DNA of 64,000 bases from Pluralibacter gergoviae ATCC 33028 = NBRC 105706 (GTDB lineage Bacteria > Pseudomonadota > Gammaproteobacteria > Enterobacterales > Enterobacteriaceae). Position numbers and translations under genes: made by a program. Below, piece after piece: positions 51,789-62,491 of the stretch (position 1 is the stretch's first letter; each line of letters starts with the position of its first letter). The notes beneath the pieces are model-generated. The model worked only from the letters and a program-made list of their open reading frames with translations, was not told the DNA's origin and did no database searches. The stretch covers positions 248,001-312,000 of the forward strand of contig NZ_BCZS01000001.1 of the NCBI RefSeq assembly GCF_001598855.1, written 5' to 3'.

Positions 51789-53150
51789 CTACTTACCGTG
51801 CGGGTTGCGGGTGCTCTGACCCGTAAAATTACGCATCAGCAGTGCATAATCCAGCGCCATCTCCTGCGGGACGGGGATCCACACCGTATGGCCATCGCCC
51901 GGCGCGACCTCAACCTCGACCGCTTTGCCGTTCTCCATATATTCGAGCGTGAAGTTGACGTTGCCCTGCGGCGTCATCAGCTCCAGGCTGTCGCCGCGGG
52001 TGAATTTGTTTTTCACCGCCACTGCCGCCAGCCCGCCCCGGCGCTCGCCGGTAAATTCGCCGACGAACTGCTGGCGCTCGGAAACGGAGTAGCCGTATTC
52101 GTAGTTCTGATAGCTGTCGTGGGTGTGGCGGCGCAGGAAGCCTTCGGTGTAGCCGCGGTGGGCCAGGCCTTCGAGAGTTTCCAGCAGTGAGGTATCGAAC
52201 GGCCTGCCGGCGGCGGCATCGTCGATGGCCTTGCGGTAGACCTGGGCGGTACGGGCGCAGTAGTAGAAGGACTTGGTGCGGCCCTCAATTTTCAGCGAAT
52301 GGACGCCCATCTGCGTCAGACGCTCGACGTGGGCGATGGCGCGCAGATCTTTTGAGTTCATGATGTAGGTGCCGTGCTCGTCCTCAAAGGCGGTCATGTA
52401 CTCGCCCGGACGCTGGGCTTCCTCAAGCATAAATACGCTGTCGGTCGGCGCGCCTTCGCCCAGGGTTGGCTCAACGTTGCGCACCGGGATCGGCTCGTGC
52501 TTGTGGACGATGTTGCCGATCTCATCCTCTTTGCCTTCCTGAACGTTGTATTCCCAGCGGCAGGCGTTGGTGCAGGTGCCCTGGTTGGGGTCGCGCTTGT
52601 TGATGTAGCCGGAAAGCAAGCAGCGGCCGGAGTAGGCCATGCACAGCGCGCCGTGGACGAAGATCTCAATCTCCATCTCCGGCACCTGGGCGCGAATTTC
52701 TTCAATCTCTTCCAGCGACAGCTCGCGCGACAGGATAACGCGGGTCAGCCCCATCTGCTGCCAGAACTTCACCGTCGCCCAGTTGACGGCGTTGGCCTGC
52801 ACCGAGAGGTGAATAGCCATCGCCGGGAAGTGCTCGCGCACCAGCATAATCAGGCCCGGATCGGACATGATCAGCGCGTCCGGCCCCATATCAACCACCG
52901 GCTTGAGGTCGCGGATAAAGGTTTTCAGCTTGGCGTTGTGCGGGGCAATGTTGACCACCACGTAGAATTTTTTCCCCAGCGCGTGGGCTTCATTGATGCC
53001 CTGCTGCAGGTTCTCGTGGTTGAATTCGTTATTGCGCACCCGCAGGGAGTAGCGCGGCTGGCCGGCGTAGACCGCATCGGCACCATAGGCGAAGGCGTAA
53101 CGCATATTTTTCAGCGTTCCCGCCGGAGAGAGAAGTTCCGGTTTAAACAT
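51789..53150 (-). CDS. yegQ: tRNA hydroxylation protein TrhP/YegQ (peptidase U32 family)
   Basis: U32-family protein of 453 residues, the same length as E. coli YegQ (TrhP), which acts in prephenate-dependent 5-hydroxyuridine formation at tRNA position 34. The conserved cysteines in GALCMAYSGRCLLSGY and CTNACRW likely hold an Fe-S cluster. The N-terminal half is a TIM-barrel-like domain (ELLSPAGTLKNMRYAF). A perfect 9-bp hairpin stands in its leader (53180-53200). It is upstream of cyaR on the same strand. Confidence 0.95.
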   Translation of the reverse strand: MFKPELLSPAGTLKNMRYAFAYGADAVYAGQPRYSLRVRNNEFNHENLQQGINEAHALGKKFYVVVNIAPHNAKLKTFIRDLKPVVDMGPDALIMSDPGLIMLVREHFPAMAIHLSVQANAVNWATVKFWQQMGLTRVILSRELSLEEIEEIRAQVPEMEIEIFVHGALCMAYSGRCLLSGYINKRDPNQGTCTNACRWEYNVQEGKEDEIGNIVHKHEPIPVRNVEPTLGEGAPTDSVFMLEEAQRPGEYMTAFEDEHGTYIMNSKDLRAIAHVERLTQMGVHSLKIEGRTKSFYYCARTAQVYRKAIDDAAAGRPFDTSLLETLEGLAHRGYTEGFLRRHTHDSYQNYEYGYSVSERQQFVGEFTGERRGGLAAVAVKNKFTRGDSLELMTPQGNVNFTLEYMENGKAVEVEVAPGDGHTVWIPVPQEMALDYALLMRNFTGQSTRNPHGK

Positions 53151-53283
53151 GATGTTCTCGTTCTGATGACAGGTCAGACCCGCTTCACCCGGTGAAGCGG
53201 CAGGGGAGTCCCCTTACTTTAAGGGCGGGCATTGTAGCGCCGGGGGCGTGGCCGGTAAACACCCCGGGCCTTTTTTCAGCCAA

Positions 53284-54177
53284 TCACAGCAGGCGGAAGT
53301 GCTTATCCGGGCGCATTTTCTCCGGCAGCTCAGCGTCCTGCATCATTTCGCGCAGATCTATCTCAATGGTGTTGCAGATTGCCCCCAGCGGCAGGTCGTT
53401 ATCCTCATGGCCGAAAGGATCCTCAAGCTCGGTGGCGATCGCATCCAGCGCCAGCAGCGCATAGGTGGTAAATAGCGAAAAGAGCAGGGTCAGGACGCCA
53501 AAATTACTGATCAGCAGCAGGGGATAGATGGCGCAGAAGATAGCCACGGTGCGGTGCAGCAGCAGAGAGTAGGCGAACGGAATGGGCGTATTGCTGATGC
53601 GCTCGCAGCCGCCCTGAATCATGCCTATCTGATTCAGATAGTGATTGTAGTTCTGGTACACCCGAGTATCCGGCCGGTTATGGTACAGATAGAGGCCTAT
53701 TTCCTGCAGCAGCGCGTTGCACGGGGTCATCACGCCGGCGCCGGCGACAAGGCGATCTTCGCACATCGCCGCCGCTGCCGGTTCGTGGCGCAGGGTGTCT
53801 TTCAGCACCGTGGCGTAGGCGATAAGCAGATCGACCACGGCCTTTTTCTCCTCGTAGCTGGCGAGGCTGGTATTGATAAACTCGCGCATCAGGGAGCGGG
53901 TCACGATCAGCAGCTCGCCCCACAGCTTTCTGGCCTCGCTGTAGCGTCCCCAGGCGACGTTATTGCGAAAGCCGAGAAAGATAGAGATAGACACGCCGAT
54001 AAAATAGACCGGGCTCTCTTTGGCGACGATACCGTGCAGATGCAGGATCGGCAAAATAAACAGGTAGGCAATATTCAGGCCGACAAAGAACAGCATCTGC
54101 AGCGATATCTTGCGCATGATTGAGCCGTGCCAGGAGAAGAGTTTCCGCAGCCAGTTTTGCTCGGGTCTGACTATCAT
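53284..54177 (-). CDS. Bestrophin-like channel (YneE-type)
   Basis: A 297-residue membrane protein of the bacterial bestrophin/UPF0187 family, pentameric ion channels in Klebsiella and others. Family features are four main helices, the pore-associated segment SNTPIPFAYSLLLHRT, and the C-terminal LEDPFGHEDNDLPL calcium/acidic cluster region. It starts in a 4-base overlap with the upstream unknown gene, so the two are coupled. It is inserted between yegQ and baeR relative to E. coli, where yegP sits. Confidence 0.9.
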   Translation of the reverse strand: MIVRPEQNWLRKLFSWHGSIMRKISLQMLFFVGLNIAYLFILPILHLHGIVAKESPVYFIGVSISIFLGFRNNVAWGRYSEARKLWGELLIVTRSLMREFINTSLASYEEKKAVVDLLIAYATVLKDTLRHEPAAAAMCEDRLVAGAGVMTPCNALLQEIGLYLYHNRPDTRVYQNYNHYLNQIGMIQGGCERISNTPIPFAYSLLLHRTVAIFCAIYPLLLISNFGVLTLLFSLFTTYALLALDAIATELEDPFGHEDNDLPLGAICNTIEIDLREMMQDAELPEKMRPDKHFRLL

Positions 54178-54596
54178 GCCCGGGCGTCCCCCAGCGACAG
54201 CATCAGCATGCGATCGTAAATCGGCTCTATTTTCTTCAGATAGTGGCTGAAAACGTCTTCCCGACAGGCCAGCGGCACCGAGGCGTCGAGCATGCCCTCG
54301 CTGTCGATGTGCGCGGGGGCAATCGCGATATCGCTAAACGCCTCGGAGGTGAGGCGATAGTCGAGGCGAATTTTGCCAAACGATTCGCTGCGGGTAATAT
54401 CGAGGCCAATTTTGCCGAAAAAGTTAATCATCAGGTGCCCCCGCTGATGGGGAACGATTTGATGATGGTACAGGCGCTCGGTGGCGGTGATGCTTTTCAG
54501 CAGGTCCATCGTATACACGTTCCACAGCTTATCCATCTTGTTTTTACAGTCGTGAATAAGGGCGGCTTTTTTTTCTAAAGGAAGTATCTCAGTCAT
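54174..54596 (-). CDS. Unknown cytosolic protein coupled to the bestrophin gene
   Basis: A 140-residue protein I do not recognise. It has no signal peptide or membrane segment; the N-terminal half looks helical (ILPLEKKAALIHDCKNKMDKL) and the C-terminal part is mixed. The stop overlaps the bestrophin start (ATGA), so both are made from one transcript, and a role in regulating or assembling the channel is possible. The start is weakly supported by upstream sequence. It lies 63 bases after the LysR stop on the same strand. Confidence 0.65.
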   Translation of the reverse strand: MTEILPLEKKAALIHDCKNKMDKLWNVYTMDLLKSITATERLYHHQIVPHQRGHLMINFFGKIGLDITRSESFGKIRLDYRLTSEAFSDIAIAPAHIDSEGMLDASVPLACREDVFSHYLKKIEPIYDRMLMLSLGDARA

Positions 54597-54659
54597 ATTT
54601 CTAAACAGGTTATAGGCGAATGGAGTATGCTGGTTTAAAGGTGGCTGTTCTTCTTTCGA

Positions 54660-55547
54660 TTAAATAATCGTGTCAAGGATGTTATATTTAATAACAAAGT
54701 TAATATATTCGCGGAGAATTGCTGGATTATTTATTTTACTCTGGTAGATCATCCATAGTTCAATTTTCTGAACCTGCCAGTCGGCTAATACAATCTGCAG
54801 CTGACGGCTGGCGAGATACGGTTTTACGATATATTCCGGGAGAATAGCAAGGCCGGTGCCGATCAGCGCCTGATGCATAATATAGGTCAGGTTGTCGCTG
54901 GTGTGGCGCAGGGGCATTACGACTTCGTAGTGCGCATCGCCCCGGTAAAGTCCGATGCTTTTCCAGGTGCGGTGGGTAATCAGTTCGCAGCGTAAAATCT
55001 CATCAGGATGCGTGAGCCGGTGCGCGCTGGCGTAGGCCGGCGAGGCAACAATAAAGCGCTTAAAAGAGCCGAGAAAGCGCCCGATATAGCCGTCATCGGA
55101 GGGCTTGCCAATGCGATAGGCGACGTCGAAGCTATCGCCTACCGTACCGTAGAACGAGTCCGCGGTTTCCAGCTGCAGCGCGACCTCAGGGTATTTCAGC
55201 AGAAAATCGCGGTGTACCGCCGGCAGCATACTGGACATAAAGCCGGGCGGGGAGATGATTGTAAGCGTGCCGGCGACCGCATTATGTAAATTCTGCATGA
55301 TCTCATCGCCCTTCATGCAGGCATCGAGCAGTTCCCGGCACGAGGCCAGATAGGTTTCACCGGCGCCGGTGAGCGAAAATTTGCGGGTCGTGCGATTAAG
55401 CAGGCGCAAACCGAGACTCTCTTCGAGATCGCTTATTCTCTGGCTAATTCGCGCTTTCGTCATGCCTAACTCTGACGCAGTGCGGGTGTATGATCCATTT
55501 TTCACCAGTAAGGCAAAGATAACCATATCCTGTATGTGCTTGAGCAT
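54660..55547 (-). CDS. LysR-type transcriptional regulator
   Basis: A 295-residue LysR protein of the CrgA-like group. The N-terminal HTH (about 5-62) contains GSYTRTASELGMTKARISQR and ends LLNRTTRKFSLTGAG; an effector domain follows (about 90-290). Its codon use and surroundings are more AT-rich than the neighbouring bae-mdt genes. It is upstream of and on the same strand as the bestrophin pair, 63 bases away, so it may control them. The inducer is unknown. Confidence 0.85.
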   Translation of the reverse strand: MLKHIQDMVIFALLVKNGSYTRTASELGMTKARISQRISDLEESLGLRLLNRTTRKFSLTGAGETYLASCRELLDACMKGDEIMQNLHNAVAGTLTIISPPGFMSSMLPAVHRDFLLKYPEVALQLETADSFYGTVGDSFDVAYRIGKPSDDGYIGRFLGSFKRFIVASPAYASAHRLTHPDEILRCELITHRTWKSIGLYRGDAHYEVVMPLRHTSDNLTYIMHQALIGTGLAILPEYIVKPYLASRQLQIVLADWQVQKIELWMIYQSKINNPAILREYINFVIKYNILDTII

Positions 55548-55873
55548 GAATTAACCCTGAGTAACGAAGAGCCGGAATTGTACAGAGCGCTATTAAATAT
55601 GTATAGACGGGATTGTTTAATTTGGCAACGAGGATTGTTAAGTCAGGAACGTTAACGTTTTTTGCCGTTTTTATAAAACTGCTCTTGATAATAATTGAAG
55701 TGATTCAAAAGAATAAGTTTCCGCCGCGCGCAGTTACTCCCTCCGGATTAATTATGCGTAACTTGTTATTGCAGGCGGTAAATAAAACGGCGGCTTTCAT
55801 TCTTTATTGCGGGAGAAACGCACTGCCGGGCACCCCGGAGGCTGAGGCGCGACCGGGAGCCCGTTGGCGGGCT
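55548..55873. other. Intergenic region between the LysR gene and baeR
   Basis: 326 bases without a supported gene; AT-rich on the LysR side (its promoter) and GC-rich near baeR. A short hairpin AGCCCG/CGGGCT (55858-55873) directly after the baeR stop lacks a T-run. In E. coli yegP lies in this interval; nothing of it is seen here. Confidence 0.5.
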
Positions 55874-56596
55874 TCAGTTCAGCCGCCCCGCATCCGCTTC
55901 CCAGCGGTAGCCCACGCCGTACACCGCGCGGATAAACGACTGCTCGGCGTCCAGCGCCTCCAGCTTGCGGCGCAGGTTTTTAATGTGGCTATCGATCGTG
56001 CGGTCGGTAACTACGCGGTAGTCGTCGTAGAGGTTATTCAGCAGCTGCTCGCGGGAGAAGACCTTGCCCGGCTCCTGGGAGAGGGTTTTCAGCAGGCGAA
56101 ATTCCGCCGGCGTCAGGTCCAGCGCCTTGCCGGACCAGCTGGCCTGGAAGCGGCCTTCGTCGATAATCAGCGGGCTTGCGGCATCAAGCGCCTGCAGATC
56201 GCGGCGCGGGCGGCAGCGGCGCAGAATGGTTTTCACGCGCGCCACCACCTCGCGCGGGCTGTAGGGCTTGCAGATGTAGTCGTCGGCGCCGATCTCCAGC
56301 CCCAGCAGGCGGTCTATCTCTTCAATTTTGGCGGTGACCATCACGATGGGCACTTCCGAGAAGCGGCGGATCTCCCGGCACAGGGTCAGGCCATCGGTGC
56401 CGGGCAGCATCAGGTCGAGCAGAATCAGGTCCGGCGGCGTCTGGCGGACGTAGGGCAGCACTTTATCGCCGTGATTAATCAGCGTCGGGGCGTAGTTGGC
56501 CGCCAGCAGGTAGTCGATCAGCAGCTGGCCAAGCTTGGGCTCATCCTCCACGATCAGGATGCGCGGGGTGTTTTCATCAATCGGTAATTCGGTCAT
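55874..56596 (-). CDS. baeR: Envelope-stress response regulator BaeR
   Basis: OmpR-family regulator of 240 residues. The receiver domain (about 11-125) has the acidic pair EDE and phospho-acceptor Asp61 (LLDLMLPG). The C-terminal winged helix (about 140-235) ends with [10 protein letters not shown]. With BaeS it responds to indole, metals and other envelope stress and activates mdtABCD, acrD and spy in E. coli. It overlaps baeS by 4 bases and is the last gene of the mdt-bae operon. Confidence 0.96.
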   Translation of the reverse strand: MTELPIDENTPRILIVEDEPKLGQLLIDYLLAANYAPTLINHGDKVLPYVRQTPPDLILLDLMLPGTDGLTLCREIRRFSEVPIVMVTAKIEEIDRLLGLEIGADDYICKPYSPREVVARVKTILRRCRPRRDLQALDAASPLIIDEGRFQASWSGKALDLTPAEFRLLKTLSQEPGKVFSREQLLNNLYDDYRVVTDRTIDSHIKNLRRKLEALDAEQSFIRAVYGVGYRWEADAGRLN

Positions 56597-57999
56597 GCGG
56601 TTCCCGGTAAATCTCGGTCAAGCGGTAGCTCTACTGTAATGCTAACCCCGCCAAAAGGCGAATGGGCGGCGCTGAGCCTGCCGCCGTGGGCAGCAGCGAT
56701 ATTGACGCAGATGGCAAGCCCCAGGCCGGAGCCGCCGCTGGCCCGGTTGCGCGAGCTTTCCGCGCGATAGAAGCGTTCGCAGAGCATTTCGAGCTGTTCG
56801 TCGGTGACGCCGGGACCGCTGTCGGCAAAGGTCAGCGTGACGTGCTGCGCGGTCTTGCGGGCCTCGATCAGCAGCTGCCCGCCGGCGTCGGTGTAGCGCA
56901 GGCTGTTTTCCAGCAGATTGTTGAACAGCTGCAGCAGCCGGTCGCGGTCGCCAAAGACGGTGGCGCTTTCCGGCAGGCTGAGGTTGAGCGCCAGGCCGCG
57001 CCCGGCGAAGCGTTCGCGAAACGCGCCGCCGGCCATCTCCAGCAGGGAGACAATGTCCACCGGCGCTTTCTGGTAGGCCAGCGCCCCTTCATCGGACATC
57101 GACAGCTGGTGCAGGTCGTCCACCAGCTTGGTCAGGGTGCCGACCTCCGCCTGCAGGGAGGAGACCGACTCCGGCGTAAACTTGCGCACGCCGTCCTGAA
57201 TCGCCTCCAGCTCGCCGCGCAGCACCGCCAGCGGCGTGCGCAGCTCGTGGGAGATATCGGCCATAAAGTCGCGGCGCATCTGCTGGTTTCGCTCCAGCGT
57301 GCTCGCCAGCTGATTAAAGTCCTGGGCCAGCTTGCCCAGCTCGTCGCTGCCGGTGGCCGTGACGCGGGTAGTGAAGTCCCCGGCCGCCAGCCGGTGGGTG
57401 CCTTCTACCAGCCTTTTTACCGGCGCCAGCAGGCCGCGCGCCAGCGGGAAGGTGGCCAGCGCCGCCAGCAGCGTCGCCAGGCCGACGATCAGCCAGCTGG
57501 TGCGCCGCTGCTGGCGGTCAAAGTTGATATCGGTGTTGCGCGTCAGGCGTTCGACCGGGGAGGCGATCACCGCACCCACCTCCATGCCGTTGACCATAAT
57601 GCCGCGCCGGGTGCCGTCGGGCGGCACCGGCGCCCGCGGTCCTACCAGCACGCGGGCGTTCTGATCCACCACCCAGAACTGGGTGCGCCAGCCGTGGGGC
57701 GGCATCTGCGGCGGCCCTTTGCCGTCGTCGGGGGTATCGTGCTCGAGGGTGCGCAGGATCTGAAAGATAAAGCGGTCGTTGCCGCGCAGAAAGCGCCAGC
57801 TGCCGTGGGATTCGTACTGCTCCGACAGGGCTTCACTCAGCAACTGCAGCCGCTGCTCGTTGCCGCGCTTGATATAGTCGATAAAGCCGTGTTCAAAGCT
57901 GAGGCGCACCGCCCAGTGCATGGTGATCAGCAGCAGAATACAGGTGGCGAAAATGGCGAGAAAGAGTTTCGCCGTAATGTTGGGTCGCCAGAGTTTCAC
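56593..57999 (-). CDS. baeS: Envelope-stress sensor kinase BaeS
   Basis: Inner-membrane histidine kinase of 468 residues. Two membrane helices (about 10-30 and 168-188) flank a periplasmic sensor loop. A HAMP segment follows, then the H-box SHELRTPL with His251, N-box [14 protein letters not shown] and G-boxes ([19 protein letters not shown]). It overlaps mdtD and baeR by 4 bases each. Confidence 0.96.
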   Translation of the reverse strand: MKLWRPNITAKLFLAIFATCILLLITMHWAVRLSFEHGFIDYIKRGNEQRLQLLSEALSEQYESHGSWRFLRGNDRFIFQILRTLEHDTPDDGKGPPQMPPHGWRTQFWVVDQNARVLVGPRAPVPPDGTRRGIMVNGMEVGAVIASPVERLTRNTDINFDRQQRRTSWLIVGLATLLAALATFPLARGLLAPVKRLVEGTHRLAAGDFTTRVTATGSDELGKLAQDFNQLASTLERNQQMRRDFMADISHELRTPLAVLRGELEAIQDGVRKFTPESVSSLQAEVGTLTKLVDDLHQLSMSDEGALAYQKAPVDIVSLLEMAGGAFRERFAGRGLALNLSLPESATVFGDRDRLLQLFNNLLENSLRYTDAGGQLLIEARKTAQHVTLTFADSGPGVTDEQLEMLCERFYRAESSRNRASGGSGLGLAICVNIAAAHGGRLSAAHSPFGGVSITVELPLDRDLPGTA

Positions 58000-59411
58000 G
58001 GCTCGCTCCTTTTACGCCGGGCTGCGGCGCGGTTATCGTGCATGTCGTCGGGAACGCGGGCAAAAATCAGCGCCGGTAGCGCGATGATGACCGCCATACT
58101 GAGGTAGGTCCAGAAGAAGACCGGATGTGACGCCGCGCCGCCGGCGTCGGGAGTTTGCCGGGCAAAGAACCCGAGCAGCAGGCCCGCCACCGTCACGCCG
58201 ATGCTCATCGACAGCTGCATGATCATCGACAGCAGGCTGTTGCCGCTGCTGGCAAGCGCGTCGGAGAGGCTTTTCAGCGTCAGGGTATTCATTGAAGAGA
58301 AGCGGCTGGAGTTAACCATGCCCTGCAGGAACAGCACCGGCGGCAGCAGCCACCAGAAGCCCGCAAGGGCGACAGCCATAAACAGCAGCGTGACCAGCGC
58401 CAGCCCGAGAGTCGAGCCCACCAGCACCCGCCGGTAGCCCAAATGGCCGACCATCTGCACCACGATGCGCTTCATCGCCATGCTGCCGAGCACCATCGGA
58501 ATCATCATCAGCCCGGCGTGAAAGGGCGAAAAGCCGAGGCCTATCTGCAGGAATACCGGCGTCATAAACGGCAGCATACCGCTGCCGATGCGCCCGGCAA
58601 AGCTGCCCGCCAGTCCAAGGGAAAAGGTGCGGTTGCGAAACAGCGCGAGGCTGAACAGGCTGCGGTCGTTGCCCCTGGCGTGCCAGAGATAGCCGAGTAT
58701 CGCCGCCGCGCCGATGGCGATAAGCAGCAGCAGTGCGGCCGTGGAGATACCGAGACCGCGGCTGCCGTCGAGCGCCAGCGTCAGGGTCGCCATGCCCAGC
58801 GCCAGCAGCAGAAAGCCGCCGACGTCAAACCGGCGGGTGGGCATCGTGTAGTTCGGCATCAGGCGCAGGGTGGCAACAGCGCCGATGACGCCCACCGGAA
58901 TATTAATTAAAAAGATCCAGTGCCACGACGCGTACTCCACCAGGATACCGCCCAGCGCCGGGCCGACCAGCGGCCCAATCTGTCCCGGCAGGGTGACGAA
59001 GGTCATCGCCGCCATGTAGCGCTCGCGGGGCACGATTTTCAGCACCGTCAGCCTGCCCACCGGCACCATCATCGCGCCGCCGATGCCCTGCAGGACGCGG
59101 GCCAGCAGCAGCTGGTCCAGCGTGACGGCCCGCGCGCAGCACAGGGATCCGAGGGTAAACAGCACGATGGCGGTAAAAAAGACGTTGCGCACGCCCACCC
59201 GATCCGCCAGCCAGCCGCTGGCGGGGAGCATCACCGCCACCGTCAGCACGTAGGAGACGACCACCATATGCATATGCAGCGGGCTCTCCCCGAGGCTTGC
59301 GGCCATCGAGGGGAGGGCGGTGTTGACGATGGTAGTATCCAGCGTCTGCATAAAGAAGCCGAAGGCCACGATCCACAGCTGCCAGCGTACGGCGGAAGGT
59401 AAGTCGTCCAT
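57996..59411 (-). CDS. mdtD: MFS transporter MdtD (IceT), DHA2 type
   Basis: A 471-residue, 14-helix major facilitator, the same length as in E. coli. There it is co-transcribed with mdtABC but is not needed for their drug efflux; it has been described as an iron-citrate exporter (IceT). Motif A appears as [14 protein letters not shown], and [16 protein letters not shown] is the DHA2 signature in helix 1. It starts 2 bases after the mdtC stop and overlaps baeS. Confidence 0.94.
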   Translation of the reverse strand: MDDLPSAVRWQLWIVAFGFFMQTLDTTIVNTALPSMAASLGESPLHMHMVVVSYVLTVAVMLPASGWLADRVGVRNVFFTAIVLFTLGSLCCARAVTLDQLLLARVLQGIGGAMMVPVGRLTVLKIVPRERYMAAMTFVTLPGQIGPLVGPALGGILVEYASWHWIFLINIPVGVIGAVATLRLMPNYTMPTRRFDVGGFLLLALGMATLTLALDGSRGLGISTAALLLLIAIGAAAILGYLWHARGNDRSLFSLALFRNRTFSLGLAGSFAGRIGSGMLPFMTPVFLQIGLGFSPFHAGLMMIPMVLGSMAMKRIVVQMVGHLGYRRVLVGSTLGLALVTLLFMAVALAGFWWLLPPVLFLQGMVNSSRFSSMNTLTLKSLSDALASSGNSLLSMIMQLSMSIGVTVAGLLLGFFARQTPDAGGAASHPVFFWTYLSMAVIIALPALIFARVPDDMHDNRAAARRKRSEP

Positions 59412-59413
59412 CG

Positions 59414-62400
59414 CTACTCCGCAAGCCGGGTCAGCTTTCTGCCGGTAAAGCGCTGGCGCAGCCGGTCGAAGAACAGATAGACCACCGGCGTGGTATAGAG
59501 CGTCAGCAGCTGGCTGACCACCAGGCCGCCGGCGATGGTGATGCCGAGCGGCTGGCGCAGCTCGGCGCCGTCGCCGCCGGAGATAACCAGCGGCAGGGCG
59601 CCGAACAGCCCGGCGAGCGTGGTCATCATGATCGGCCGGAAGCGCAGTAGACAGGCCTGGAAGATGGCTTCGTCCGCCGTCAGGCTGCCGTTGCGCTGGG
59701 CCTCGAGGGCGAAGTCCACCATCATGATGGCGTTCTTCTTGACGATGCCGATCAGCAGCATGATGCCGATCAGCGCAATCAGGCTGAAGGGCGCGCCGAA
59801 CAGCTCCAGCGCCAGCAGCGCGCCGACGCCCGCCGAGGGCAGCGTCGAGAGAATGGTCAGCGGATGGACGTAGCTCTCGTACAGCATCCCCAGCACGATA
59901 TAGACCGTCGCCAGCGCGGCGAGGATCAGGATCAGCTGCGAGTTCATCGTCTGCTGGAACACCTGCGCCGTGCCGGCAAACTGGCCGCGCACGCTCGGCG
60001 GTACGCCGAGGCGGGTCATGGTGCGCTCAATAGCCGCGCTGGCGTCCGACAGCGACTTGCCCGCCGGCAGGTTAAAGGACAGGGTTGACGCCGCAGAGAG
60101 CCCCTGATGGTTAACCGACAGCGGGGCGTTGGCCGGGCGCCAGTGGGCGAAGCTGGCGAGCGGGATCGCCTTATCCTCGTCGTTAATCACGAACATCTTG
60201 TCCAGCGCGCTGACGTCCTGGGTATAGGCCGGGTCAACCTCCATCACCACCTTGTACTGGTTGAGCGGCTGATAGATGGTCGAAATCTGCCGCTGGCCGA
60301 AGGCGTTGTTCAGCAGGCCGTTGGCGGTCTGCACGCTGATGCCGAGCCGCGACATGGTCTCCCGGTCATACACCAGATTCATCTCCGCGCCGTTGTCCTG
60401 CTGATCGGAGTTGACGTCCGCCAGCTCCGGCAGGGCGGCCAGCGCCTTGCGGATTTTCGGCTCCCACTCGCGCAGGGCCGCCAGGTCGTCCGACATCAGG
60501 GTGTACTGGTAGCTGGCGTTAGACTGGCGGCCGCCGACGCGGATATCCTGCACCGCCATCAGAAACAGACTGGCGCCCGGCTCCTTCGCCAGCTGCTTGC
60601 GCAGCTGGTCGATGACCTGCTGCGCGCTGTTGTGGCGCTCGCCGCGCGGCTTGAGGGTGATAAACATAAAGCCGCTGTTGACCCGCGAGCCGCCGGTAAA
60701 GCCGACCACGTTATCGACATCGGGATGGCTGCGGACGATCTTCATAAAGTCTTCCAGCTTGCCGCGCATTGCCGGAAAAGAGATGCTCTGGTCCGCCTGA
60801 ATGCCGCCCATCAGCACGCCGGTGTCCTGCTCCGGGAAGAAGGTCTTCGGAATGGTGATATAGAGCCAGATATTCAGCGCGATGGTGGCCAGCAGCACCA
60901 GCCCCACCAGCCGGGCGTGGCGCAGTACCCAGGTCAGCGAGCGGCCGTAGCCCTGCTGCATCGCCACCAGCAGGCGGCCGAAGCCGCGCGCGCGCGCCGG
61001 CGTATGCGGGCGGGAGGACTTCAGCATCCAGCCGCACATCATCGGCGTCAGGGTGAGGGACACCAGCAGCGAAATACCGATCGCCACCGACAGCGTCACC
61101 GCAAACTCGCGCAGCAGCCGTCCCGGCAGGCCGCCCATCAGCAGCAGCGGCAGGAATACCGCCACCAGCGACAGGCTCATGGAGAGCACGGTAAAGCCCA
61201 CTTCCCGACTGCCCTGCAGCGCCGCCTGCAGGGGCTTGACGCCCGCCTCAAGGTGGCGGGAGATGTTCTCCAGCACCACGATGGCGTCGTCCACCACGAA
61301 GCCGGTGGCGATGGTCAGCGCCATCAGCGACAGGTTATTGAGGCTGAAGCCGCACAGGTACATGGCGGCGAAGGTGCCGATCAGCGATACCGGCACCGCC
61401 ACCGCCGGAATAAACGTGGCCCGTCCGGAGCGCAGGAACAGAAATACCACCAGGATCACCAGCGCCACCGAAATCACCAGCGTCTGCTCAACCTCTTCGA
61501 GCGAGGCGCGGATGGTTGGCGAGCGGTCGTTGGCGATCTGCAGATTAATGGCCGCCGGAATGGTCTTCTTGAGGGTCGGGATCTCCGCGCGGATGGCCTC
61601 CACCGTCTGAATGATGTTGGCCTCCGGCAGCTTGCGGATCATCAGCAGGATCGCCGGCCTGGCGTTGGCCATCCCGGCGTTGCGCACGTCCTGCACCGAG
61701 TCGCTGACGCTGGCCACGTCGCCGAGGCGCACCGGCGCGCCGTTATTGTAGTGAATGATCAGCGGCCGGTATTCGGCGGCGGTTTTCAGCTCGTCGTTGG
61801 TGGCCACCTGCCAGCGGTTGACGCTGCCGTCGATAGCTCCCTGCGGGATGCGGACATTGGATTTGCTGATGGCGCCGCGCACGTCGTCCAACGACACGCC
61901 CTGGTTGAACAGCGCCTGCGGATTGAGGTCCACCCGCACGGCGGGCAGGGAGCTGCCGCCGACGTCCACGTCGCCGACGCCGTTAATCTGCGAAATGCTC
62001 TGCGCCAGCTGGGTCGAGGCGTAGTCGTACAGCTCTCCCTGCGAGTAGGTATCCGAGGTCAGCGTCAGGATCATGATCGGCGCGTCCGACGGATTGGCCT
62101 TGCGGTAGGTCGGGCGGCTCGGCATCCCCGTCGGCAGCAGATTTTGCGCGGCGTTGATCGCCGCCTGCACGTCGCGGGCGGCGCCGTTGATATCGCGGCT
62201 GAACTCAAACTGCATAATGATCCGCGTGCTGCCGAGCGAGTTGGTGGAGGTCATCTCGTTGACCCCGGCAATGCTGCCGAGCGACCGCTCCAGCGGCGTC
62301 GCCACCGACGATGCCATGGTTTCCGGCGAGGCCCCCGGCAGGGAGGCGCTGACCATAATCACCGGATAGTCCACCTGCGGCAGCGGGGCTACCGGCAGCA

Positions 62401-62491
62401 GCCGGAAGCCGAGTACGCCGCAGAGGGTGATGGCGATAGCCAGCAGGATGGTCGCCACCGGGCGGTAGATAAAGAGCGCGTAAAATTTCAC
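59414..62491 (-). CDS. mdtC: RND multidrug efflux subunit MdtC
   Basis: Inner-membrane RND pump protein of 1025 residues that assembles with MdtB (usually in a 1:2 ratio) and the adaptor MdtA to expel bile salts, novobiocin and other drugs through TolC. Twelve membrane helices and two large periplasmic loops are evident. The proton-relay Asp pair is in [14 protein letters not shown] near residue 400, and the C-terminal [19 protein letters not shown] loop is conserved. It starts with GTG directly after the mdtB stop. Confidence 0.96.
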   Translation of the reverse strand: MKFYALFIYRPVATILLAIAITLCGVLGFRLLPVAPLPQVDYPVIMVSASLPGASPETMASSVATPLERSLGSIAGVNEMTSTNSLGSTRIIMQFEFSRDINGAARDVQAAINAAQNLLPTGMPSRPTYRKANPSDAPIMILTLTSDTYSQGELYDYASTQLAQSISQINGVGDVDVGGSSLPAVRVDLNPQALFNQGVSLDDVRGAISKSNVRIPQGAIDGSVNRWQVATNDELKTAAEYRPLIIHYNNGAPVRLGDVASVSDSVQDVRNAGMANARPAILLMIRKLPEANIIQTVEAIRAEIPTLKKTIPAAINLQIANDRSPTIRASLEEVEQTLVISVALVILVVFLFLRSGRATFIPAVAVPVSLIGTFAAMYLCGFSLNNLSLMALTIATGFVVDDAIVVLENISRHLEAGVKPLQAALQGSREVGFTVLSMSLSLVAVFLPLLLMGGLPGRLLREFAVTLSVAIGISLLVSLTLTPMMCGWMLKSSRPHTPARARGFGRLLVAMQQGYGRSLTWVLRHARLVGLVLLATIALNIWLYITIPKTFFPEQDTGVLMGGIQADQSISFPAMRGKLEDFMKIVRSHPDVDNVVGFTGGSRVNSGFMFITLKPRGERHNSAQQVIDQLRKQLAKEPGASLFLMAVQDIRVGGRQSNASYQYTLMSDDLAALREWEPKIRKALAALPELADVNSDQQDNGAEMNLVYDRETMSRLGISVQTANGLLNNAFGQRQISTIYQPLNQYKVVMEVDPAYTQDVSALDKMFVINDEDKAIPLASFAHWRPANAPLSVNHQGLSAASTLSFNLPAGKSLSDASAAIERTMTRLGVPPSVRGQFAGTAQVFQQTMNSQLILILAALATVYIVLGMLYESYVHPLTILSTLPSAGVGALLALELFGAPFSLIALIGIMLLIGIVKKNAIMMVDFALEAQRNGSLTADEAIFQACLLRFRPIMMTTLAGLFGALPLVISGGDGAELRQPLGITIAGGLVVSQLLTLYTTPVVYLFFDRLRQRFTGRKLTRLAE

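Noticed and set aside
53240-53276. Terminator-like hairpin (CCGGGG/CCCCGG then six T) reading on the plus strand
   Set aside because: No plus-strand gene precedes it; yegQ and the bestrophin gene are both on the minus strand. Probably chance in GC-rich DNA, so not listed as a terminator.
55613-56587. Open frame of 324 codons across the LysR-baeR gap and opposite baeR
   Set aside because: Most of it is antisense to baeR and the first part has no family resemblance or ribosome site.
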